DNA of 64,000 nt. Origin: Acidobacteriota bacterium. GTDB lineage: Bacteria; Acidobacteriota; Thermoanaerobaculia; Multivoradales; JBCCEF01. The position numbers and the translations under genes were made by a program. Shown in pieces: positions 54,100 to 63,428 of the stretch. Positions within the stretch are counted from its first letter, which is position 1. Every line of letters begins with the position of its first letter. The notes under the pieces were generated by a model, which saw nothing but the letters and a program-made list of their open reading frames with translations, searched no databases and was not told the DNA's origin. The stretch is from the NCBI GenBank assembly GCA_039028635.1, contig JBCCHV010000002.1, forward strand, positions 145,150 through 209,149, written 5' to 3'.

Positions 54100-54259
54100 T
54101 CGGCATGAGCCCTTCGCGGCAGCCGAGGGAATTTCTCCTCGCCCGCGGCCGTTGATCAGAAGCCCGGCGTTGCTTGCCAAGCGCGCCGAGATCAGCTAGC
54201 GTTGACAGTTCGCGCGGGTCTCGCGCAACGATACACAAAACTCAGGAAGGACCGAGACC

Positions 54260-54469
54260 GTGAAAGCCAAAATTCATCCTTCGATGCACCTCGTCACCGT
54301 GTCCTGCGCCTGCGGCAACACCTTCGAGACGCACTCCACCAAGGAAGACCTCCGCCTCGAGATCTGCAGCGCCTGCCATCCGTTCTTCACCGGCAAGCAG
54401 AAGCTGGTCGACTCGGCCGGTCGTGTGGAGCGCTTCCAGCGGCGTTACGGCAAGCGCAAGGCCTCCTGA
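54260..54469 (+). CDS. rpmE: 50S ribosomal protein L31, zinc-binding form
   Basis: 69 aa from a GTG at 54260 after [28 protein letters not shown] and [20 protein letters not shown] are the L31 signatures. Cys16, Cys18, Cys36 and Cys39 form the zinc site, so this is the type used when zinc is sufficient. A TTGACA at 54202-54207 may be its -35. It lies upstream of prfA, a common arrangement. Confidence 0.97.
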   Translation: MKAKIHPSMHLVTVSCACGNTFETHSTKEDLRLEICSACHPFFTGKQKLVDSAGRVERFQRRYGKRKAS

Positions 54470-54548
54470 GGCCCGCTGACCGGCCGCCTTCCTCGCGGCC
54501 GGTCGCCGCTCGCCCCCACCCCGCCGCCCGCCCGCCCGGAATCCGCCG

Positions 54549-55631
54549 ATGCTCGAAAAGCTCGCCCATCTCGAGGACACTCATCAAGAGCTGACCCGCA
54601 AACTGGCGGATCCGGAAGTTCTGGGTAACCCCAAGGAGTACACCGAGGCCTCCAAGGCCTTGGCCGAGATCACTCCGGTGATCGAGCTTTTCCGGCAGTA
54701 TCGGGAAGCAGAACATCAGCTGTCCGAAACCCGCGACATGCTCACGACCCTCGACAAGGGCGACGAGCTCTGGGCGATGGCCCAGGAAGAGCAGGAGAGC
54801 CTCGCCACCCAGGTCTCGGAGCTCGAGGACCGACTGCGCCTCGAGCTGATGCCGAAGGACCCCAACGACCAGCGCAACGTGGTGCTGGAGATTCGCGCCG
54901 GCACTGGCGGTGACGAAGCCACCCTCTTCGCCTCCGAGCTGTTCCGCATGTACGGCCGCTACGCCGAAGAGCAGGGCTGGAAGGTGCAGGTGATCGACCT
55001 TTCCGACTCGGCCGTCGGCGGCATCAAAGAGATCTCCGCCATCATCGAAGGCAAAGGGGCCTACAGCCGGCTGAAGTACGAAGCCGGCGTGCACCGCGTG
55101 CAGCGCGTTCCGCAGACCGAGGCCTCGGGCCGGATCCACACCTCGGCGGTGACCGTCGCGGTGCTACCGGAGGCCGACGACGTCGAGATCGAAGTCTCCG
55201 AGAAGGACCTGCGGGTGGATCGTTTCTGCGCGTCCGGACCCGGTGGCCAGGGGGTCAACACCACCTACTCGGCGGTGCGCCTGACCCACCTCCCGACGGG
55301 CCTGGTGGTGTCCTGCCAGGACGAGCGCAGCCAGATCAAGAACAAGGCCAAGGCGCTGCGCGTGCTCAAGGCGCGCCTGCTCGAGATCGAGCAGGAGAAG
55401 AGCGACTCGGAGCAGAGCGAAGAGCGCCGCAAGATGGTCGGCAGCGGCGACCGCTCAGAAAAGATCCGGACCTACAACTTCAAAGAAAACCGGGTCACGG
55501 ACCACCGCATCGGCCTCACCCTGCACCAGCTTCCGACAGTCCTCGAAGGCCAGATCGATCCGCTGATCGACCCCCTGATCAGCCACGATCAAGCGGCCCG
55601 CATCGAGCGCGACTCTAAAGAGATTCCTTAG
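54549..55631 (+). CDS. prfA: Peptide chain release factor 1
   Basis: 360 aa, usual length. The catalytic loop is GPGGQGVNTTYSAVRLTHLP with the GGQ that triggers peptidyl-tRNA hydrolysis, and the codon-recognition tripeptide region reads RVPQTEASGRIHTSA (RF1-type PxT). It reads UAA and UAG. It lies 79 bp after rpmE; its 3' end overlaps the convergent exporter gene by 17 bp. PrmC, encoded at 58237, methylates the Gln of this GGQ. Confidence 0.97.
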   Translation: MLEKLAHLEDTHQELTRKLADPEVLGNPKEYTEASKALAEITPVIELFRQYREAEHQLSETRDMLTTLDKGDELWAMAQEEQESLATQVSELEDRLRLELMPKDPNDQRNVVLEIRAGTGGDEATLFASELFRMYGRYAEEQGWKVQVIDLSDSAVGGIKEISAIIEGKGAYSRLKYEAGVHRVQRVPQTEASGRIHTSAVTVAVLPEADDVEIEVSEKDLRVDRFCASGPGGQGVNTTYSAVRLTHLPTGLVVSCQDERSQIKNKAKALRVLKARLLEIEQEKSDSEQSEERRKMVGSGDRSEKIRTYNFKENRVTDHRIGLTLHQLPTVLEGQIDPLIDPLISHDQAARIERDSKEIP

Positions 55632-58035
55632 GCCGCAACAGCGCCGCGAGCCCCACCAGGGTCAGCACCGCCGCCGACAGCAGGGCCACCGCCACCAGCA
55701 GGCCGAGGCGGGCGTTGGCGGGCACCTGGGAAAGCCCCAGCAGGCCGAAGCCCAAGCAAATGGCGAGGCTGTCGGAGATGATCGCCGGCCCGGTCTCGGC
55801 CACGGCTTCGCCGATCTGCCGCGAGCGGCGGAAGCTCTCCAAAAAGTGAATCGCGTAGTCGACGCCGATGCCGAGAGTGACGGCACAAAACATCGAGGTG
55901 GCGACGCCGAGGGGTATCGCCAACCAGCCCATCAGCCCGAACACCCAGGCGACGGCAACGGCCGAAGGCAAGATCGCCAGGGCGCCCCAGCGCGCCGAGC
56001 GGTAGAGCAGGCTGACCACCACCCAAGCCCCCAAGAGGGCGAGTAGCAGCGACGACACCTGGGTCCGCACGATGGCCGGGATCATCGCCTGGCTGACGGC
56101 GACATCGCCGGCCAGCTCGAGGCGGCCACCGTGAGGCCCGAAGAATCGCTCGGCCCCCGCTTCGAGGCGCTCGATGAGGGCCGCCGTGTCGCGGAAGTTG
56201 GCATCCTCGAGGAAAATCGTCACCACCCCGCCGGTGAGGGAGTCGTCGAGCACTTCGCGGCGCTTGTGCTTGCCGCGTGCCATATCGAAGCGGTCGAGCA
56301 GGCGACCGAGCTGGTAGGGCGAATCGGGCAGCTTGCGGCCGCCTTCCTGGCGCCCCATCCAGAGGTAGGAGACGGTGACCAGCTGGCTGTAGGGACCGAG
56401 CACGCCACCGACTCCCGGCTGTCGACGCAAGAAGTCCTCGAACTCGCCGAAGGCCTCCAGGGTCTCAAGCCGAAATAGCGGACCGGACCACGAGGTCAAC
56501 CCCGGCAGCTTGCGACCGGGATCGTCCTCCCGCGGATCGAACTCGAGATGGGCCAACAGCACATGAGTGCCGAAGAAGCGCTCATCGACGCGCTCGGTGG
56601 CGACACGAAAGGGACTGCCGTCGGCGAACCCGTCGATCCAACTGTCCTGCACGAAGAGGCGCGGAATACCCGCCGCCAGGACCAGGGTGACGGTCGCAAG
56701 GAGAGCCAAAACCGGCCCTCGGGTGGTCGCTCGAGGCGCCAGCCCGGTCAAGGAGCGCCCCCAGCCTTCGGCGCTGCCGCGCGGCCGGCGCAGGCGCTCG
56801 GGGCCGAGGAGGCTCAGGATGGCCGGCACCACCGCCAGCGACCACGACATGCAGAACAAAATGCCGACGGCGGCGAAGATGCCGAAGAACCTCACCGGCG
56901 GAATCTCCGACACCAGGAAGGAGAGAAAGGCCAGAGTGGTGGTCATGGAGGTCAAGGCCACCGGCCGCACCAGCTCGGCGAAGGTCTGCTCCACGGGGCG
57001 ATCGGCCCCCGCCGCCAAATGTTTCTGGTAACGCCACAGGATGTGGATCTCGTCTGCCAGGCCGAGGGTGGTGAGAATCACCGGCAGAATCGCGGTGGTG
57101 AGATAGACCGGCACCCCGAGCCAACCCATCACCCCGAAAGTGAAGAGCAGGCTGGCGCCGACCTCCCCGAGGGCCAGTCCGACTCCCCAAAGGCGGCGGC
57201 AACCGAGCCAAACCACCAGCGCGATGACCGCCATCGCCAACGGCAGGAGGAAGGCGAGATCCTCCAGGATATGGAGCCCGAGCAGCCCCTCGGCCACCGG
57301 GGCACCCACCACCAAGACGCGATCGGGCGCCGCATCGAAGGCCTCCACCTCGCGCCGCACCGCCTCGAAGAGGCGCCGCCGCTCGTCCGCCTCGGGCCCC
57401 TCGCCGTGCACCGCCGGCACGCCCACCAGAAGGGTCGTCGCCCGCCCGTCGAGGGCCACCAGGGTGCCGTCGAGAATCTGGGTGGCCTCGAGGTCACCGA
57501 CCAGGATTTCCATCTCCTGATCGTTCTCCGGCACCGGTTCGAGGAAGGGCCGGAAACGCAGCGAACCGGTGTAGACGCGGTCCCGCTTCTCCGTCGCCAG
57601 GCTCGAGACGTAGGTGTCCCCGAGACCTTCGAGGGCCACCAGGCGGTCGCTGAGCTGGCGGACTCGCCGCAGGGTGTCGCGATTGAAGATGCCGTCCGGG
57701 TGGTCGGTCTCCACCACCACCGCAATCGGGTCGCGCAGGTCGTAGCGCTGACGCACCTCGGCATCGAGGAGCACCGCCGGGTCCGCCGGCGGCACCAGAG
57801 CGTGGCCATTGGTGCGCAGCTCGAGGCGCAGCAGGCCCGGCAGGGCGGCCGCCACCACCAGCAGCGCCAGCGCCACGGTCGCCCGCGGGGCGCGAAGCCC
57901 AACCGCCGGCAAACGCTTCAGAACTCGATCGATCAGCGGAACGCTCCTCGCCTGATGCTCAACATCGTCTCCAAGGGCGACGGTTCGCGAAACCACCCTC
58001 TTCAGGTCGCGCGCGAACGCCATCGCCGACCGCAT
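55615..58035 (-). CDS. RND/MMPL-type membrane exporter
   Basis: 806 aa. Two homologous halves, each with one membrane helix, a large periplasmic loop and a block of five helices. Block 1: HILEDLAFLLPLAMAVIALV, VILTTLGLADEIHILWRYQK. Block 2: AMIPAIVRTQVSSLLLALLG, LGIGVDYAIHFLESFRRSRQ. The Asp-containing helix-4 motifs (GLADEIH, GVDYAIHF) needed for proton coupling are kept. The family covers MMPL lipid exporters and hopanoid transporters; the substrate is unknown. It sits between prfA and prmC on the opposite strand. Confidence 0.9.
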   Translation of the reverse strand: MRSAMAFARDLKRVVSRTVALGDDVEHQARSVPLIDRVLKRLPAVGLRAPRATVALALLVVAAALPGLLRLELRTNGHALVPPADPAVLLDAEVRQRYDLRDPIAVVVETDHPDGIFNRDTLRRVRQLSDRLVALEGLGDTYVSSLATEKRDRVYTGSLRFRPFLEPVPENDQEMEILVGDLEATQILDGTLVALDGRATTLLVGVPAVHGEGPEADERRRLFEAVRREVEAFDAAPDRVLVVGAPVAEGLLGLHILEDLAFLLPLAMAVIALVVWLGCRRLWGVGLALGEVGASLLFTFGVMGWLGVPVYLTTAILPVILTTLGLADEIHILWRYQKHLAAGADRPVEQTFAELVRPVALTSMTTTLAFLSFLVSEIPPVRFFGIFAAVGILFCMSWSLAVVPAILSLLGPERLRRPRGSAEGWGRSLTGLAPRATTRGPVLALLATVTLVLAAGIPRLFVQDSWIDGFADGSPFRVATERVDERFFGTHVLLAHLEFDPREDDPGRKLPGLTSWSGPLFRLETLEAFGEFEDFLRRQPGVGGVLGPYSQLVTVSYLWMGRQEGGRKLPDSPYQLGRLLDRFDMARGKHKRREVLDDSLTGGVVTIFLEDANFRDTAALIERLEAGAERFFGPHGGRLELAGDVAVSQAMIPAIVRTQVSSLLLALLGAWVVVSLLYRSARWGALAILPSAVAVAWVFGLMGWLAIPLGVATSMFCAVTLGIGVDYAIHFLESFRRSRQIGEAVAETGPAIISDSLAICLGFGLLGLSQVPANARLGLLVAVALLSAAVLTLVGLAALLRPKESL

Positions 58036-58236
58036 GGTGTCACGCAGGATCTTCGTCCCGACGATCGACCGGGCTCGGACCTCCGTCCTATGCCAAAGTG
58101 CGCCAGCCCCCAGCTCGAGGGACCGCCCTTCACCTGGGGAAGCGGATTTTCTGCCGTCAGTTGCTCATTCCGAGCTCGAGAATAACGAGCTCCGAGGGGT
58201 CTCGGCACCACCTCCGGGCGGGATAAGCTGCCGACT

Positions 58237-59082
58237 ATGGGGATCGACCTCGGCAGCCTCGTCGCCGACGCCAAAGGGCGTCTCCGGGCTGCTCCCTTCG
58301 CGCCGCCGGCGCGCGAGGCCCTGCTGCTGGCGGGATATGTGCTGGGCCTGAGCGAGGCTCAGGTCCTGGCCTTTCCAGAGCGCCTGGTGCCGCCCGATGA
58401 CGCCACGCGATTCGCTCGGTTGCTCGAGCGACGCCTGGCGGGAGAGCCCTTCGCCTACCTGACCGGCGAGAAGGAGTTCTTCGGTCGCCCCTTCGCGGTC
58501 GATCGCCGGGTGCTGATTCCGCGTCCGGAGACGGAGCACCTGGTGAGCACCGCCCTCGAGCTGACGCTGCCGAACCGGCCGCGCATCCTCGACGTCGGCA
58601 CCGGCTCCGGCTGCCTCGCCGTCACCCTCGCCCTCGAGCTGCCCAAGGCGCAGGTGGTGGCAACGGACCTTTCCCTCTCGGCCCTCGCCGTCGCCCACCG
58701 CAACATCGTCCGCCATCGAGTCAGTGCCCGCGTGACGACCCTCGCCGCAGACCGCTTTTCCGCCCTCGACCCGGCAACCTTCGACCTCATCGTGTCCAAC
58801 CCTCCCTACATCGGTCGCCAGGACGAACACCTGCTCTCTTCGGAGATCCTCGACCACGAGCCCCACAGCGCACTGTTCTCTACTCGCCGCGGCCGCGCCA
58901 TGGTGGAAGATCTGATAGAAGGGGCCGTAGGGATGAATCCCGGCACCTCACTCCTGCTCGAGATCGGCCATGATCAGATCGTCATGATTCGCCGCCACGC
59001 CGCCGCCTGGAATTGGAACCTGGTGGCCACAATTCCGGACTACGCTGGGATTCCGCGGGTCGTTCGCCTCGATCGACCCTGA
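58237..59082 (+). CDS. prmC: Release factor glutamine methyltransferase
   Basis: 281 aa. An N-terminal helical substrate domain ends in FGRPFAVDRRVLIPRPETEH. The Rossmann methyltransferase follows: SAM motif ILDVGTGSGCLAVTLALELP, acidic VVATDLS, and the catalytic NPPY in FDLIVSNPPYIGRQ. It methylates the Gln of the GGQ motif in release factors. The usual prfA-prmC order is separated here by the opposite-strand exporter. Confidence 0.96.
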   Translation: MGIDLGSLVADAKGRLRAAPFAPPAREALLLAGYVLGLSEAQVLAFPERLVPPDDATRFARLLERRLAGEPFAYLTGEKEFFGRPFAVDRRVLIPRPETEHLVSTALELTLPNRPRILDVGTGSGCLAVTLALELPKAQVVATDLSLSALAVAHRNIVRHRVSARVTTLAADRFSALDPATFDLIVSNPPYIGRQDEHLLSSEILDHEPHSALFSTRRGRAMVEDLIEGAVGMNPGTSLLLEIGHDQIVMIRRHAAAWNWNLVATIPDYAGIPRVVRLDRP

Positions 59083-59232
59083 AGACGGCTCAGAAAGCAG
59101 GTCGACGACCACTCACCTGCGGGCCGTTTGATGACAGACTTCCGGCTTTCCCGGAGACTGTCGTGATCCTCCCCGAGGGCTGCGACAGCGCCTGACACGA
59201 GAGCCAAGAACGACAAGGAGCACAGACCCGAC

Positions 59233-60507
59233 GTGGAGAGATTTCGCATCGTCGGTCCCACCCGACTGGAAGGCACGATTCGGGCCAGCGGAGCCAAGAA
59301 TGCCGCCCTGCCGGCGCTCGCCGCGACCCTGCTCTCGGACGAGCCCATCGAGCTCGCCAACGTTCCCGCGGTGCGCGATCTGCGCACCATGCAGCGCCTC
59401 CTCGAGCATCTCGGCATGGCGATCGAGGAGCTCGACGACGACGTCTTGCGCTTTCGCCGCGCCGGCGACTACAGCAGCCCCGACGAGGCGCCCTATGAGC
59501 TGGTCAAGACCATGCGGGCGAGCGTCCTGGTGTTGGGTCCGCTGGTCGCCCGCCAGGGTCATGCCCGAGTTTCCCTCCCCGGCGGCTGCGCCATCGGGGT
59601 GCGGCCGATCGATCAACACCTCAAGGGACTGGAAGCCCTCGGTGCAGAGATCGAGCTCGACCACGGCTATGTCACGGTGACCGCCGAAAAACTGCGGGGA
59701 GCGCGCTTTCGCTTCACCACGCTGACCGTCGGAGGCACCGAGAATCTGCTCATGGCGGCGGTGCTCGCCGAAGGCACCACGGTGCTCGAAAACTGTGCCC
59801 GGGAGCCCGAGATCATCGATCTCGCCCGCTTGCTCCAGGCGATGGGCGCAGAGATCGTCGGCGCCGGCGAGAGCACCATCACGATCCACGGCGTGCGCCA
59901 GCTCGGCACGGCCCGCCACGACATCATTCCGGACCGCATCGAGGCCGGCACCTATCTGATCGGCGCCGCCCTCACCTCCGGCGACGTCCGGGTCGAAGGC
60001 GCCCGAACCGCCGATCTGGCGCCGCTGATGGAAAAACTGGCCGAGGCCGGCGCCACCGTCGAGGGCGACGCCGGCGGCATCCGAGTGCGCGGTAACGGCG
60101 GCCTCCACCCCACCACCGTCGAAACCGAGCCCCATCCCGGCTTTCCGACCGACCTCCAGGCCCAGTACATGGCGCTGCTCACCCGCACCGAGGGCGTTTC
60201 CCGGGTTCGCGAGCTGGTCTTCGAGAATCGCTTTCAGCACGTCCCGGAGCTCAATCGCATGGGCGCGGACATCCGGGTGGAAGGCAACACGGCGAGCGTT
60301 CACGGTCCAACCCCGTTGACCGGAGCCCACGTCATGGCCACCGACCTGCGGGCCTCGGCGAGCCTGGTGCTGGCCGGAGTCGCCGCCGAGGGCGAAACCG
60401 AGGTGCACCGCATCTACCACCTCGATCGCGGCTACTCGCGCATGGAATCGAAGTTGCAGGCTCTTGGAGCCCAGGTGGAGCGCTTCGACGTTCCGATGGG
60501 CCAGTAG
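59233..60507 (+). CDS. murA: UDP-N-acetylglucosamine 1-carboxyvinyltransferase
   Basis: 424 aa from a GTG at 59233. Typical MurA features: [20 protein letters not shown] at the N-terminus, the active-site Cys119 in [48 protein letters not shown] and the C-terminal [19 protein letters not shown]. It catalyses the first committed step of peptidoglycan synthesis, transferring enolpyruvate from PEP. The Cys, not Asp, predicts sensitivity to fosfomycin. Confidence 0.97.
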   Translation: MERFRIVGPTRLEGTIRASGAKNAALPALAATLLSDEPIELANVPAVRDLRTMQRLLEHLGMAIEELDDDVLRFRRAGDYSSPDEAPYELVKTMRASVLVLGPLVARQGHARVSLPGGCAIGVRPIDQHLKGLEALGAEIELDHGYVTVTAEKLRGARFRFTTLTVGGTENLLMAAVLAEGTTVLENCAREPEIIDLARLLQAMGAEIVGAGESTITIHGVRQLGTARHDIIPDRIEAGTYLIGAALTSGDVRVEGARTADLAPLMEKLAEAGATVEGDAGGIRVRGNGGLHPTTVETEPHPGFPTDLQAQYMALLTRTEGVSRVRELVFENRFQHVPELNRMGADIRVEGNTASVHGPTPLTGAHVMATDLRASASLVLAGVAAEGETEVHRIYHLDRGYSRMESKLQALGAQVERFDVPMGQ

Positions 60508-60544
60508 AGCCCGGCACTCCACCGCCTACGGAGCGGAGGGGACC

Positions 60545-62875
60545 TTGCAGTCATCGGGTTTCGATTCTTGGCAGGAAACGCTGTCGGCCTACCGATCGGT
60601 CATCGCGACCGGTCTCTGGCTGGCGCTGACGGTGGCGGCACCGAGCGGCCCCGTCGGCGCCAATCCGTCTCCCGGCGACCCTCGACCGGCCCTCGTCGAG
60701 CTACAAATCGATGGCCGCTACGAAGAGGCCCTCGAAGTCACCTCGATCACCCTGCGGGAAGACCCCCGCAACAGCCACCGGCTGGGCCTCGACTATCTGC
60801 GCGGCCATCTCCTCGACCGCCTCTGCCGCACCCCGCTGGCGGCGGAAGCCTTCGCCCAGGCGATGTCCAACTCGCCCCACCTCGAGATGTACAGTCGCTT
60901 CCGACTGGCCCGGGCCCAGGAGCAGTCGGGCCATCCGGAGGTCGCCGCCGGCCTCATCGCCTCGGTGGTGGCGGCGGCTCCGGCGACCCTGGTCGAGCCG
61001 GCCGTCGACCTGCTCCACCGCACGGTCTTGACCGGCGGCGATTGCCGCCTGCTGCGCGGTATCGGGCGTCAGCGGCTGCCCGAGCGCAGCCGGCGCCAGC
61101 TCACCGTCACCGACGGCCGCTGCGCCGAACGTCGCGGCGACGAAGCCGCCGCCCTCGAGCTCTATCAAGGATTGCTGCGCGAAAAGCGCGACGACGACCC
61201 GGCCCGCCAGGCGGCTCAACGGCTGCAGGATCTCCTCCCGAAGCCCCCGGCCTCGGATCTCGCCCTGGTGCTCGGCAAGACCTTCCACTGGCATCGCCAC
61301 TTCGACCAGGCGATCGAGCTGCTCGCGCCGGTGGTGCGAGAGTTCGCCCAAAACCTCTCGGTCGACCAGTTCGAGACCGGCTACACCCACATCCGCAGCT
61401 ACTTCTGGCAGGAAAACTATCGTTCCGCCGCCAACGGTTTCGGCGCTCTGGCGGAGCGCATCGCGGTGCCCGTGCGCCGGGCCCAGGCGCTCTACCAACA
61501 GGGCCGCTCCCTCGAGCTGCGCGGCCAGTGGTCGGCCGCCAGCCGCACCTATCGCCAGGCCTACCGCGCCGATCCCACCGGCCGATGGTCCGCCGCCGCC
61601 CTGATCGGCGCCCTGCGCCTGGAATGGCGCGGCGGCCGCGAGGAGTCGAGCCTCGATCTCCTCGACCTGCTCGCCTCGCGCCGCCAGTGGACTCGGGTGA
61701 TGGCCCGCGCCGGCGTTTTCCTGGCCGCTTCCGATCTGGTGCGAGGACGCCGCGACCGCGCCGGCCACTGGCTCGACCTGGCGGAACGGGACGCCGCCCG
61801 CAACGCCGTCGAGATCGCCTACTGGCGAGGCCGACTCGCCGAGCTCGACGGCGATCTGCCGGCGGCGGTGCGACGCTACCTGCGCGCCCAAGAGCTCGAC
61901 CTCTACCATCCGATCGCACAAGAAGCCCGCAAGCGCCTGCGCTCGAACGCCCTGGCCGCGGCCAGCCAGGCCGCCGGCCGCACCCTCGCCGCCTCCGACC
62001 GCAGCGACGACCTGTTCGCCGCCTGGCTCCTGCTCGGCAACGACGGCCTCGGGGGAGAGGCCCGCCAGCGCCTGATGGCTCGCTACGCCAAGGACCGCAT
62101 CGCCGCGCCGATCCTGGCGGTCGCCGAGCAGCCGGTGCGTCGCTGGCCGCTCTGGCAGGGTTCCATGCGGACCTCCGAAAACCAGCTCCTCGCCCTCGGT
62201 ATCTGGCAGGAAGGTCGGGCCGCCATCGATGAGCACTTCCCGACCAGCGATCCGAGCCTGGCCTTCACCGGCGCCGTGCTGCTGAACCGAGCCGGACGCA
62301 CCGACCGCGCCATCGTGCGCGCCGACCACCTGCGGCGGCGAGTCTCCGATCGGGTGCCGGAGGTCTTTCTGCCGGAGCGCTTGCGGCGGCTCCTCTACCC
62401 CTTTGCCCACGGTGACCTCCTCGCCACCCAGGGCAAGAAGTTCGGTGTCGACCCCTATTTGCTGGCGGCCGTGATCCGCGAAGAGAGCCGCTTCGATCCG
62501 CAAGCTCTGTCCGCCGCCTCGGCCCGTGGGTTGACCCAGTTCGTCGCCCCAACGGCGCGTCGCATCGGTGAGGACATCGGCCTCGGTCCGCTGCAGCCGG
62601 ACGACCTCTATCGCCCCGACATCGCCATCCCCCTGGGTGCCGCTTACCTCCAGGGACTGCTCGACCGCGCCCGCGGCGCCACCCACATCGCGGTGGCGTC
62701 CTACAACGCCGGCGAGCCGCAGGCGCGCCTGTGGCGCAGCTACTGCTACAGCCCCGAGCCGGCCGAGTATTTTTCGAAGGTGAGCTTTCGGGAAACGCGC
62801 GGCTACCTGCGCAAGGTGTTGAGTAGCTGGGCGCAGTACCGCGAAATCTACCGCGCCGATCTCGCCGGCTCCTGA
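60545..62875 (+). CDS. Soluble lytic murein transglycosylase, Slt-like
   Basis: 776 aa from a TTG at 60545 placed after GGAGGGGACC; the frame extends upstream into murA, but that start has no support. A signal-like stretch ([20 protein letters not shown]) leads into a long alpha-helical superhelix of TPR-like units. The last ~190 residues are the GH23 transglycosylase: [20 protein letters not shown] (catalytic Glu647), [35 protein letters not shown] and [14 protein letters not shown]. It cleaves peptidoglycan strands to 1,6-anhydro products. It follows murA directly. Confidence 0.92.
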   Translation: MQSSGFDSWQETLSAYRSVIATGLWLALTVAAPSGPVGANPSPGDPRPALVELQIDGRYEEALEVTSITLREDPRNSHRLGLDYLRGHLLDRLCRTPLAAEAFAQAMSNSPHLEMYSRFRLARAQEQSGHPEVAAGLIASVVAAAPATLVEPAVDLLHRTVLTGGDCRLLRGIGRQRLPERSRRQLTVTDGRCAERRGDEAAALELYQGLLREKRDDDPARQAAQRLQDLLPKPPASDLALVLGKTFHWHRHFDQAIELLAPVVREFAQNLSVDQFETGYTHIRSYFWQENYRSAANGFGALAERIAVPVRRAQALYQQGRSLELRGQWSAASRTYRQAYRADPTGRWSAAALIGALRLEWRGGREESSLDLLDLLASRRQWTRVMARAGVFLAASDLVRGRRDRAGHWLDLAERDAARNAVEIAYWRGRLAELDGDLPAAVRRYLRAQELDLYHPIAQEARKRLRSNALAAASQAAGRTLAASDRSDDLFAAWLLLGNDGLGGEARQRLMARYAKDRIAAPILAVAEQPVRRWPLWQGSMRTSENQLLALGIWQEGRAAIDEHFPTSDPSLAFTGAVLLNRAGRTDRAIVRADHLRRRVSDRVPEVFLPERLRRLLYPFAHGDLLATQGKKFGVDPYLLAAVIREESRFDPQALSAASARGLTQFVAPTARRIGEDIGLGPLQPDDLYRPDIAIPLGAAYLQGLLDRARGATHIAVASYNAGEPQARLWRSYCYSPEPAEYFSKVSFRETRGYLRKVLSSWAQYREIYRADLAGS

Positions 62876-62919
62876 AGCCTGAGCGCCCACCCCGTCGGCC
62901 GCGCGGCGGAAGAGATCTC

Positions 62920-63080
62920 TAGCAGGCTGCTGAAAAACTCGTCGGCAACCTGCGACCGGGCCCGAGAGGGCCCAGCGGCGAAGCCGTGAGACGGGGCCGC
63001 CCTGGACGGGGTGAGCCCCTACGCGGGCCGCCGAAAATCGCACTTTTTCGGGCCGGGCCGCGCAGGCGAGGGGGCGCTCA
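62920..63080. repeat. Dispersed repeat bordering the IS3 element
   Basis: It begins AGCAGGCTGCTGAAAAAC (62920-62937) and contains GACGGGGCCGCCCTGGA (62990-63006), a small hairpin CCGAAAA/TTTTCGG (63031-63051), and GGGCCGCGCAGGC (63055-63067). The two longer phrases also occur in the repeat at 40373-40640. The IS3 element starts at its right edge. No gene is apparent. Confidence 0.55.
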
Positions 63081-63146
63081 TGGAGTTGCCCCGATTTTGT
63101 GGACAGAAACCGTGCTTAGGAGAATAGGCCGGGAGGAGTTCACAAA

Positions 63147-63428
63147 ATGGTTGAGAAGCGTCGTCGTTTCAGTGAGGAGTTCAAGCGCGAGGCCGTGCGT
63201 CTGGCGTACGAGAGCGGTTGTCGTTTGAAGGACGTGGCGAAGGAGCTGGATGTTCGTCCGGATCTGATCCGCCGTTGGCGTCACGCCTTGAGTGGCGGGG
63301 AGCCTGGGAAGCCGGCTTCGGCAGAGGCGCAAGAGATCCGTCGTTTGCAGCGCCAGCTTTCGCGGATGCGGGAAGAGCGCGACATCCTAAAAAAAGCCTT
63401 GGCGATCTTCTCGGATCGGCCGCAGTGA
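63147..63428 (+). CDS. IS3-family transposase OrfA
   Basis: 93 aa. Helix-turn-helix of the IS3 type (RFSEEFKREAVRLAYESG, then CRLKDVAKELDVRPDLIRRW) and a leucine-zipper-like coiled coil (IRRLQRQLSRMREERDILKK). Near the end is a run of seven A then G (63389-63396), a slippery site. A -1 shift there leads into the orfB frame, which is open from that point, so a fused OrfAB transposase can be made. Its stop overlaps the orfB GTG. Confidence 0.92.
   Translation: MVEKRRRFSEEFKREAVRLAYESGCRLKDVAKELDVRPDLIRRWRHALSGGEPGKPASAEAQEIRRLQRQLSRMREERDILKKALAIFSDRPQ

Noticed and set aside
60701..63043. 780-aa minus-strand frame opposite the transglycosylase gene
   Set aside because: Gly/Ala/Arg/Val-rich antisense shadow; the plus strand encodes a complete GH23 domain.
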